Shown here one piece after another: positions 9,051 through 15,590 of a stretch of DNA of 40,470 nucleotides. The position numbers and the translations under genes are program-made. The stretch is taken from contig CAJUEF010000006.1 in NCBI GenBank assembly GCA_910585035.1, positions 13,239 to 53,708 of the forward strand, in the 5' to 3' direction. Source of the DNA: an uncultured Christensenellaceae bacterium. GTDB taxonomy: Bacteria; Bacillota; Clostridia; Christensenellales; MGBC116941. Every line of letters begins with the position of its first letter. The stretch's first letter is position 1. Below the pieces are notes generated by a model that saw nothing but the letters and a program-made list of their open reading frames with translations, was not told where the DNA came from and made no database searches.

Positions 9051-9707
9051 TTAATCTTCCTTTAGATATTTTTTTAAGCATACAATTTCAAATGTGTTCC
9101 AGTTCTTTTCATCAAGACATTTAAACCAAATATCTTCTTGCTCTTCAATATTATGAAGCTTGTCCAGCATTTCCTGGTTAATACTCTCAGGAGGAATAAT
9201 AACGACACCTGTGTCGTCGCATACTGCAACAGCACCATCATACATTTTGGTTCTTTCCTCAACTATTTCCTTTTCAAGCTCTCTTTCCTGCTTATTCTTA
9301 AAACATCCAACAGGATTAAATCCCTTACACCATGCAGGATAGTTATATCTTATTATATCATTTGCGTCTCTAAAGTTAGCATTGGAAATAATACCGGCAG
9401 CCTTCTTGTGACGAATTGCATATCTGGAAACCAAAGCGCCTATAACTGCTCTGTCCTTACAGTTAAATGCCTCCACAAAAACAACATCGCCTTCATTAAT
9501 ATCAATCATTTGCTCATGAACACTCCAGTTAGACTCATCATAAGCATAAACCCATTTTACCGGGCCACATGCAAAATTACCGCGGTTTACAGGAAAACAA
9601 TCCTTTACCACTCCCGTTTTGCCAAGGCAATCACCAACCTCTGTTGAAGACGTTCTCATCCTCCTGATATAGTTTACAATTTCATCCATCATTTTTTTAT
9701 CAACCAT
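9051..9707 (-). CDS. RraA/HMG-aldolase family protein
   Basis: The fold family includes RraA (a regulator of RNase E), class II HMG/CHA pyruvate aldolases and oxaloacetate decarboxylases. The family block G(E/A)LV..YA..(R/K)..AGI....xFRD is visible: IGALVSRYAIRHKKAAGI, then ANFRDANDI with Arg113 and Asp114, equivalent to the substrate- and metal-binding Arg-Asp pair of the aldolases. The C-terminal AVCDDTGVVIIP matches the usual VVADDDGVVVIP. The 218-residue length is normal. Retention of Arg-Asp suggests a lyase rather than a pure RNase E regulator. Its place between an ATP-grasp fusion gene and a GT2 gene in a glycan operon is unusual and suggests a carbon-chain step on a sugar or its acyl donor; that is inference. 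Confidence 0.8.
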   Translation of the reverse strand: MVDKKMMDEIVNYIRRMRTSSTEVGDCLGKTGVVKDCFPVNRGNFACGPVKWVYAYDESNWSVHEQMIDINEGDVVFVEAFNCKDRAVIGALVSRYAIRHKKAAGIISNANFRDANDIIRYNYPAWCKGFNPVGCFKNKQERELEKEIVEERTKMYDGAVAVCDDTGVVIIPPESINQEMLDKLHNIEEQEDIWFKCLDEKNWNTFEIVCLKKYLKED

Positions 9708-9739
9708 TTTTATTCTCCTTACTTAAATATATCAACATT

Positions 9740-11623
9740 TTAATATTCTATATATACCTCTTTATATAGCTTTTCAATTAAATCATTTAGCTTGTCCTGA
9801 TTATCGGAAACTGCAATAAAGTGTCCACATCTTGTATTGCCATCCTTAGGCTTTTCAATAATGTCACCAACTTTAAAATCAATTTTAAAATCAAGGAGGT
9901 TTCCGTCGTCAAAAGTTTTTTTAAGCAAGGCCTCGCCATAAATCTTTTTAACCGGTTTTCCTTTGGAATCCAGGTCAAAAAAACAAAGCCCTGCAACTTT
10001 TTCCTTATTTTTTTCAATCGCCGTATTAATTTGATATGGCGTGTCTTCGCTGCACCTATTAAGAGCGCTTTCAATTAATATTCTGTAATTGTCCACACCG
10101 GATACATATGGAACAATCTTAGAACCAACGAACACTCCGCCCCCCCTTGCAGTAAACTCAATTAAATAATAAGTGCCGTTCATATATTTATATTCACAAT
10201 GAGTAAGTCCCATTAGTGTACCTGTAGCGTTAAGCACCTCATCATTAGTTTTTCTCAAAAGGTCAAAATCAAATTCATCATCAGCATATGCAAAATCCTG
10301 TCTTACTACAAGACTGGAATTATGCTTATAGGGATACTTTTTAGATATTGCAAGAGTGTAGTGCTTTCCGTTTACAAAAATGCCGTCAACTGTAAATTCC
10401 TGTCCCTCTATATATTCTTCGACAATAACAGATTTATTATATCTGGTACATCCAATAACATCATTAAAATGGGTTTCAATATCTTCTTTTGTGTTAACAA
10501 CATATACGCCCATACTGGAAAAAGAATCAACAGGCTTTATAATTGCCTTGCAGTTAAGCTTTTCAAAAAACTCCACTGCACTTTTCAGATCATTAAAAAT
10601 TCCGTATCTTGGATGAGCAAACCCATTTTCTTTGCAAAACTCTCTCATTAAATACTTATCTGTAAAAAGCCGGGAATTATTATATGAAATACCTGCAAGC
10701 CCCATTTTCTCTGCAACATAAGCAACAGTTCTTATGGAGATTTCGCTTTGGTCTGTAATAACGGCGTCTACTGAATTTTCTTTGGCAAACTTTAAATTGC
10801 TATCAAAATCCAAAACATTCATAACCCCTGTTTTATCTGCATATTCAAAGGTTGGCGAATTTTCATACAAATTTGTATTATAAACTAAGTGTCCCAGTTC
10901 CTTAACCTTTTTTACCAAAATTCTTTGATGTTCTCCCCCGCAAATCACCATTACCTTTTTCTTATCTCTTTTTTTATAAAAGAGATTTATATCCTTGCTG
11001 CTCTTATCTAACTTAACACATCTTGATGGAACATAAACGCCATATTCTTCCGTAGATTTATCTATATACGCTCCTGCACCGATTACAGTAAAGGGCTGCA
11101 GTGTAACTGCGCTTCTAACAGTTGCATTTAAACCTATAAAGCAATTATTTTTTATCACAGCATTTCCACCAACAGTCACCCCGGGAGAAACATAGCAATG
11201 ATCAAAAACTATTGTGTCATGGGATATATTGCAGCCCGCCTCAATTAGAACATTCCTGCCAATTTTAGCCCTATAATCAATATTTGCTCCTCTTAGTATT
11301 ATAGATCCCTCGCCAATCACCGAGCTTTCGTCTACATTGGCATCCGGATGTATAAAGGTAAACATGTTATAACCCTTTTCCTTTGCCTGGTTAAACTTTA
11401 ACTCCCTTAAGGAATTCATATCTTTATATCCAATGCCAATAAGCATTTTAAACTTATCCGGAGGATAAGCTTTTTCAATATCTTCAAAGGCAACAACAGG
11501 CACGCCGCAAAGAGTTTCGCATTTTATATAAGCCTTGTCCACAGTAAATGCAACAACCTTTGCATTACCGCTGTTGTCAATATAATGTTTAATTCGCTGC
11601 TCATAATCAAGAGCCCCGAACAT
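9740..11623 (-). CDS. Fusion of a NeuD/PglD-like acyltransferase and an ATP-grasp ligase
   Basis: Residues 1-210 form a NeuD/PglD-type hexapeptide-repeat acyltransferase: a short nucleotide-binding N-terminus, then left-handed beta-helix repeats with NISHDTIVFDHCYVSPG (His135, His142), where family members carry the catalytic base. Residues about 223-627 form an ATP-grasp protein: a preATP-grasp domain (VMVICGGEHQRILVKK), TVAYVAEKMGLAGISYNN, TDKYLMREFCKENG, IIKPVDSFSSMGV, VEEYIEGQEFTVDG and a metal-site block LIEFTARGGG. ATP-grasp enzymes join a carboxylate to an amine or thiol through an acyl phosphate. The fusion suggests a modified amino- or uronic-sugar substituent. The first ATG (11623) cuts into the first beta strand and lies 23 nt from the ribosome site, so translation may begin at an AUA upstream (see findings). 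The usual GAGGHG is replaced by GALDYE. Confidence 0.85.
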   Translation of the reverse strand: MFGALDYEQRIKHYIDNSGNAKVVAFTVDKAYIKCETLCGVPVVAFEDIEKAYPPDKFKMLIGIGYKDMNSLRELKFNQAKEKGYNMFTFIHPDANVDESSVIGEGSIILRGANIDYRAKIGRNVLIEAGCNISHDTIVFDHCYVSPGVTVGGNAVIKNNCFIGLNATVRSAVTLQPFTVIGAGAYIDKSTEEYGVYVPSRCVKLDKSSKDINLFYKKRDKKKVMVICGGEHQRILVKKVKELGHLVYNTNLYENSPTFEYADKTGVMNVLDFDSNLKFAKENSVDAVITDQSEISIRTVAYVAEKMGLAGISYNNSRLFTDKYLMREFCKENGFAHPRYGIFNDLKSAVEFFEKLNCKAIIKPVDSFSSMGVYVVNTKEDIETHFNDVIGCTRYNKSVIVEEYIEGQEFTVDGIFVNGKHYTLAISKKYPYKHNSSLVVRQDFAYADDEFDFDLLRKTNDEVLNATGTLMGLTHCEYKYMNGTYYLIEFTARGGGVFVGSKIVPYVSGVDNYRILIESALNRCSEDTPYQINTAIEKNKEKVAGLCFFDLDSKGKPVKKIYGEALLKKTFDDGNLLDFKIDFKVGDIIEKPKDGNTRCGHFIAVSDNQDKLNDLIEKLYKEVYIEY

Positions 11624-11646
11624 AATAACATTTTCTATTATAATCT

Positions 11647-11652
11647 CCTCCC
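11647..11652 (-). promoter_or_regulatory. Ribosome binding site implying a start upstream of the first ATG
   Basis: GGGAGG on the minus strand. It is 8 nt from an in-frame ATA (11636-11638) and 5 nt from another (11639-11641), but 23 nt from the first in-frame ATG (11621-11623). Starting at 11638 restores the N-terminal strand as ENVIMFGA. Confidence 0.5.
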
Positions 11653-11655
11653 TTT

Positions 11656-11991
11656 TTAAAAAGAAAACCTTAAAACTCCAACAACAATCAAAATAAGTCC
11701 TATTAACTGACGCACCGTGATTCTTTCTTTAAGAAAAATCCAGCTTAAAACAGCAACAAACAAATATTCCATTGATGAAATAATAGTTCCAAGGGATAAA
11801 GGAACACCTTTATATGAATACATTGTTAAAAGTGTGCTTCCAAAAAATATCGCATATGCAAATATAACTTTTATATTCATATATTGCCCAACAACAGACG
11901 CGTCACTATTTTCATCTGCACTTTTTTTTAATAATAACTGGGCTACCGATGCTACCAAAACACTGGTAACACATATTACAACATAAATCAT
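11656..11991 (-). CDS. Four-TM SMR/EamA-type transporter subunit, ArnE/ArnF-like
   Basis: A 111-residue protein with four hydrophobic segments, the size of SMR-family half transporters. Helix 1 reads VLVASVAQLLLKKSA. The AQLLLKK motif is characteristic of ArnE/ArnF and EamA lipid-sugar flippases, while the membrane glutamate of drug-exporting SMR proteins (Glu14 of EmrE) is absent. The loop before helix 4 has SWIFLKERITVRQLIGLILIVVGV, a standard EamA ending. It is separated by 1 nt from a second 4-TM gene, the arrangement of heterodimeric pairs such as ArnE-ArnF or EbrA-EbrB. Likely role: flipping an undecaprenyl-phosphate-linked sugar. The substrate is inferred from neighbours. Confidence 0.8.
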   Translation of the reverse strand: MIYVVICVTSVLVASVAQLLLKKSADENSDASVVGQYMNIKVIFAYAIFFGSTLLTMYSYKGVPLSLGTIISSMEYLFVAVLSWIFLKERITVRQLIGLILIVVGVLRFSF

Positions 11992-11992
11992 A

Positions 11993-12358
11993 TTATTTTA
12001 TCCCCGTTTCCTTATCCTTGTACTCATCAGTTACAACAAGCACAATTCCTGCCATAACGATTAAACTTCCCAAAATCATATTAAAAGTTATTTTTTCCGA
12101 AAATATAACCGCTCCAAAAACCATGCCCCAAACAATGCTTATGGCCTTATTTGCAAAAGCAACAGTAAGCGACATTTGTTTTAGTATTTGCTGCCAAAGA
12201 ATTGCATATATTCCTAATATAAGTATCATAAGCCCATACCACATTATAAAGGTTCCTGAAAGAAACGGTTGTTTTGCTGCCATTTTTGAACATATCCCTG
12301 TAAAAGATGCAAACAAAATCAACAAATGTAATAGTGCATATTTTTTAAATTTATTCAT
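11993..12358 (-). CDS. Second four-TM SMR/EamA-type subunit, probable flippase partner
   Basis: I place the start at the ATG of MNKFKKYALLHLL (12356-12358), with an AGGGA site about 8 nt upstream. The frame is open to 12454, but that extension overlaps the promoter. The 121-residue product has four hydrophobic segments; helix 1 carries ASFTGICSKMAAK, in register with the AQLLLKK motif of its neighbour and likewise without a membrane glutamate. The end (VIFSEKITFNMILGSLIVMAGIVLVV) is the EamA C-terminal pattern. It is the first gene of the nine-gene operon. The pair would work as an asymmetric heterodimer. Confidence 0.8.
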   Translation of the reverse strand: MNKFKKYALLHLLILFASFTGICSKMAAKQPFLSGTFIMWYGLMILILGIYAILWQQILKQMSLTVAFANKAISIVWGMVFGAVIFSEKITFNMILGSLIVMAGIVLVVTDEYKDKETGIK

Positions 12359-12440
12359 AATTATTTCCCTAACTATTTTATGTATAAAGAATAAAGAATA
12401 TAAAAAAATAATTCTGCCAATTATTATATTATATACTCTA

Positions 12441-12468
12441 ATTATAATGTACATATATAAAGTGTCAA
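12441..12468 (-). promoter_or_regulatory. Consensus vegetative promoter of the minus-strand glycan operon
   Basis: On the minus strand, TTGACA (12463-12468) and TATAAT (12441-12446) are separated by 16 nt, a perfect match to both sigma-A hexamers. Transcription would begin near 12434, about 75 nt before the first gene. No other comparably good promoter was noticed inside the operon. Confidence 0.75.
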
Positions 12469-12575
12469 GCTAACCAAGCAAATATAATATATACCATAAT
12501 ATAACAATTTCTATTGTTTTTCCCATTAAAATTAATAATTAACGCAGGTATTTATTAAAGTTGAATGCTTTGTAT

Positions 12576-12589
12576 ATAGTTTAAACTAT
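12576..12589. promoter_or_regulatory. Perfect 14-bp palindrome just upstream of a TATAAT box, candidate operator
   Basis: ATAGTTTAAACTAT is fully self-complementary and ends 1 nt before TATAAT (12591-12596), a possible -10 box for the CoA-disulfide reductase gene. No convincing -35 box is seen. The rest of the 475-nt gap between the divergent genes (12359-12833) is AT-rich and holds no gene that I can support. Confidence 0.35.
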
Positions 12590-12833
12590 TTATAATTTTG
12601 TATAAAAAAATTTTTTCCATTTTTACTATTTTAAACAAAAAAACTTTTAAAATCAATTGAATTTAAGATAAATTTGACGATTTTTATCAAAATAAATCTG
12701 CCTTTATAACTTAAAAACCACCTTTAATATTTATGGAGAGTTATTAGTGACTAAATCACTGTATTTTGTTAAAATAAATTATATTATAAAAAACAAAGCT
12801 GAAAATACCTGCATGAAAGGATTGGTAATTATT

Positions 12834-14516
12834 ATGAAGGTTTTAATAGTTGGCGGTGTTGCCGGCGGTGCCGCCGCTGCAGCAAGACTTAGAAGGTTAG
12901 ATGAAACGGCGGAAATAATTTTATTTGAACGAGGAGAATATATATCCTTTGCCAATTGCGGTCTGCCATACTACATTGGAGGAACAATCACAGCAAAGGA
13001 TGCTTTAACGCTCCAAACTCCAAAAAGCATGAATAAACGATTTAACATAGATGTCCGCACAAAAAGTGAAGTTACAAAAATAGACACTACAGCAAAAACA
13101 GTTACAGTAAAAGACTTAAACACAGAAAAAGAATACACAGAAATATATGACAAGCTTATTTTGTCTCCGGGGGCGTCCCCTATAAAACCGCCTATAGAGG
13201 GAATTTCCTCTAATAAAGTGTTTACACTTAGAAACATTCCTGATACTTACAGAATTAAGGATCACCTTGAAAAAGAAAAGCCACAAAAGGCAGCTGTAGT
13301 CGGCGGCGGATACATTGGCGTGGAGATGGCGGAAAATCTTAAAAATGCCGGTCTTGACGTTACTGTTGTTGAGCTGGCAGAGCATTTAATTGCACCTTTG
13401 GATTTTGATATGGCTGCCGATGTGCATAACTACATTTTAGAAAAGGGAATAAACATAATTTTAAATAACGGTGTAAAAAAGATTGAGGATAATGAAAATG
13501 GACTTAAACTTGTGTTAAACGACGGCTCTTTGGATGTGGATATGCTGATAATGTCCGTAGGAGTGCGACCGGACACAGCATTTTTAGAATCCTCGGGCAT
13601 CGAAAAAAATGACCGGGGCAGCATAATTGTAAACGAGTATATGGAGACAAACGCAAAAGATGTATATGCCGTGGGCGATGCAGTTGAAATAAAAAACTTT
13701 GTTACAAAATCTCCTGCCTTTATTCCTCTTGCCGGTCCTGCCGGTAAGCAGGGGCGTATTGCAGCAGATAATATTTGCGGCAGCAAAAGCTCTTACGGCG
13801 GCTCTATTGGCTCTGCAATTTTAAAGCTTTTTGACATGACTGTAGCTACCACAGGGATAAATGAAAAAACCGCAAACGCTCAGGGAATTAACTATGACAA
13901 AACCTACACCTATTCTCCTTCGCACGCAGGCTACTACCCGGGAGGCAAAAACATGTCCCTTAAACTGCTGTGGGAAAAGGATACAAAGAAAATTATCGGC
14001 GCTCAAATTGTCGGTTTTGATGGAGTTGACAAGCGAATGGACGTACTCGCCTGTGCCATACGCCTAGGAGCAAAGGTTACAGATCTTACAGAGCTTGAAC
14101 TTTGTTACGCTCCTCCTTTCAGCTCTGCCAAAGACCCGGTAAATATGGCTGGTTTCGTTGCTGAAAATGTTATTAACGGCAAAATGAAACAGTTTTTCTG
14201 GCATGACGTTGCACATCTAAAAAGGGATGGAAGCGTCACTCTGTTAGATGTACGCACCAAAACAGAAGCAGAAAACGGAATGATTGACGGCTTTATTAAC
14301 ATTCCCGTTGATGAGCTTCGAGAACACCTGAATATGCTCCCTAAAGATAAGCCGGTATACGTTCACTGCCATACAGGGCTTAGAAGCTATATAGCCTGCC
14401 GAATATTAGCGGCTCACGGCTATGATTGCTATAATCTTGCCGGCGGCTGGCGCCTTTATAAATCAGTTACAGACGCCAAAAGGTCTCCCGATTATCCATG
14501 CTACAAATGTGAATAA
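12834..14516 (+). CDS. CoA-disulfide reductase with C-terminal rhodanese domain
   Basis: A flavin- and NAD(P)H-dependent pyridine nucleotide-disulfide oxidoreductase with a sulfurtransferase domain, as in Bacillus CoADR-Rhd proteins. The start MKVLIVGGVAGGAAAA is the FAD-binding motif; the frame is open 29 codons further upstream but without a good ribosome site. FANCGLPYYIGG carries the single active-site Cys42 that forms a mixed disulfide with CoA. AVVGGGYIGVEMAENL is the NAD(P)H-binding motif. The rhodanese domain (about 460-545) has LLDVRTKTE and the active loop HCHTGLRS with Cys512. The protein ends in PDYPCYKCE, an extra CxxC (Cys556, Cys559). Possible substrates are CoA disulfide, persulfides or polysulfide. 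It is a single-gene unit with its own terminator. Confidence 0.92.
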   Translation: MKVLIVGGVAGGAAAAARLRRLDETAEIILFERGEYISFANCGLPYYIGGTITAKDALTLQTPKSMNKRFNIDVRTKSEVTKIDTTAKTVTVKDLNTEKEYTEIYDKLILSPGASPIKPPIEGISSNKVFTLRNIPDTYRIKDHLEKEKPQKAAVVGGGYIGVEMAENLKNAGLDVTVVELAEHLIAPLDFDMAADVHNYILEKGINIILNNGVKKIEDNENGLKLVLNDGSLDVDMLIMSVGVRPDTAFLESSGIEKNDRGSIIVNEYMETNAKDVYAVGDAVEIKNFVTKSPAFIPLAGPAGKQGRIAADNICGSKSSYGGSIGSAILKLFDMTVATTGINEKTANAQGINYDKTYTYSPSHAGYYPGGKNMSLKLLWEKDTKKIIGAQIVGFDGVDKRMDVLACAIRLGAKVTDLTELELCYAPPFSSAKDPVNMAGFVAENVINGKMKQFFWHDVAHLKRDGSVTLLDVRTKTEAENGMIDGFINIPVDELREHLNMLPKDKPVYVHCHTGLRSYIACRILAAHGYDCYNLAGGWRLYKSVTDAKRSPDYPCYKCE

Positions 14517-14521
14517 ACCAG

Positions 14522-14545
14522 TCCCCGCTTTTGCGGGGATTTTTT
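14522..14545 (+). terminator. Rho-independent terminator of the CoA-disulfide reductase gene
   Basis: A 7-bp stem TCCCCGC/GCGGGGA with a TTTT loop, followed by six T residues, starting 5 nt after the stop codon. Confidence 0.92.
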
Positions 14546-14622
14546 ATTACAACACACGCACATAAACTTGTGGGAAATACTGTCTTTATATCTAATAAAA
14601 GTATACAAATATAAAAAAAGCA

Positions 14623-14631
14623 TGTTATAAT
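14623..14631 (+). promoter_or_regulatory. Extended -10 promoter element for the 14944-20340 locus
   Basis: TGTTATAAT is a perfect extended -10 (TGn plus TATAAT) with no good -35 box. Transcription would start near 14638, giving a leader of about 300 nt that contains two palindromic repeats before the first gene. Confidence 0.5.
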
Positions 14632-14643
14632 ATAATAATCTTA

Positions 14644-14673
14644 TTTACCTTTCTTTAAGAAAAGAAAGGTAAA
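14644..14673. repeat. Palindromic intergenic repeat, copy 1
   Basis: A perfect 13-bp inverted repeat (left arm TTTACCTTTCTTT, loop AAGA), followed at 14675-14689 by CCAAAGAAACTTAAT. The same block occurs at 14784-14798 and, reversed, at 40183-40196 and 40328-40342. One arm is all pyrimidine apart from one A, the other nearly all purine. Confidence 0.8.
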
Positions 14674-14831
14674 ACCAAAGAAACTTAATGGCAAAGCAAG
14701 AGGTTAAATTTAAAATATATGTATTAGATTTTCTTTTGCCATTTCTCTTTTTTCCAAAGAATAAACAGAGAGAAAAAATATATCCAAAGAAACTTAATTA
14801 TTAAAAAACATCAAATTAAAATATATAAAGT

Positions 14832-14863
14832 TTACTTTTTCTTTTTTATAAAAGAAAAAGTAA
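14832..14863. repeat. Palindromic intergenic repeat, copy 2
   Basis: A perfect 14-bp inverted repeat with arm TTACTTTTTCTTTT and loop TTAT. The arm is identical to that of the copy at 39965-39994. The 427-nt gap 14517-14943 otherwise holds a terminator, an extended -10 box, the other repeat copy and no gene that I can support. Confidence 0.8.
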
Positions 14864-14943
14864 GGGAAAAGTAGAGAAAATAAATTAGGGGTAAAAAAAC
14901 AATTATTACATAGCCTAAAATTAAAAGCTTAAGAGGAAGTTAA

Positions 14944-15570
14944 ATGAAAGAAAAAGTAATTTTAGTAGGCGCCGGAGGACACTGTAAAATCATAATAGAA
15001 AGCATTGACCAAAGCAAATATGAAATAATAGGTATTTTAGATGGTTTTACAAAAAAGGGACAAGCAATTTGCGGCATACCTGTTATCGGCACAGATGAAG
15101 ACGCAGATGCTATTTTTAACAGCGGTATAAAAACTGCGGTTATTACCATTGTGGGGAATTTGAAAATAAGAAAAAAACTTCTGGCAAAATACAAAGACAT
15201 CGGTTTTAATTTCCCGAACATAATTCATAAAACCTGTTATATTTCAAAAAGCGCAGTCCTTGGAAACGGGGTTACCATTCTTGCAAATTCCTGCGTTAAT
15301 GCCGAGGCTCGGCTCGAAGATTATGTCACGGTAAACACGGGGGCTATAGTTGAACATGAAGCAATCGTTAAAGAAAACAGCCACATTGCGCCCGGGGCAA
15401 TCCTTCTTGGGGCATCCAAAGTCGGCAGCGATACAATGATTGGAGCAAGAAGCGTTTTAAAGCAGCAAGTAACCGTTGGGGATAACTGTGTTATCGGCGC
15501 AGGAAGCGTAGTTTTAAAAGACGTTCAGGATGAAAAAGTTGTTTTTGGAAATCCGGCAAAAGAAAAATAA
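14944..15570 (+). CDS. NeuD/PglD-like sugar O/N-acyltransferase
   Basis: A hexapeptide-repeat acyltransferase of 208 residues. The N-terminal VILVGAGGHCKIIIESI is the sugar-nucleotide-binding Rossmann-like part of NeuD, PglD and LegH proteins. The C-terminal left-handed beta helix includes VNTGAIVEHEAIVKENSHIAPGA, where the first His is the catalytic base in PglD and the second lines the acetyl-CoA site. PglD acetylates the 4-amino group of UDP-4-amino sugars; NeuD acetylates sialic acid. With a LegC/ArnB-type aminotransferase four genes downstream, N-acetylation of a UDP-4-amino sugar is the better fit. A GAGGAAG site precedes the ATG. First gene of a five-gene locus. Confidence 0.9.
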   Translation: MKEKVILVGAGGHCKIIIESIDQSKYEIIGILDGFTKKGQAICGIPVIGTDEDADAIFNSGIKTAVITIVGNLKIRKKLLAKYKDIGFNFPNIIHKTCYISKSAVLGNGVTILANSCVNAEARLEDYVTVNTGAIVEHEAIVKENSHIAPGAILLGASKVGSDTMIGARSVLKQQVTVGDNCVIGAGSVVLKDVQDEKVVFGNPAKEK

Positions 15571-15590
15571 TTTAGGAAGCGGTTTATATA

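Noticed and set aside
9138..9647. A 169-codon plus-strand open frame opposite the RraA-type gene
   Set aside because: It lies wholly antisense to a clear gene, has no ribosome site and its product resembles nothing. The same holds for the 172-codon frame at 6577-7095 and the 171-codon frame at 27394-27909.
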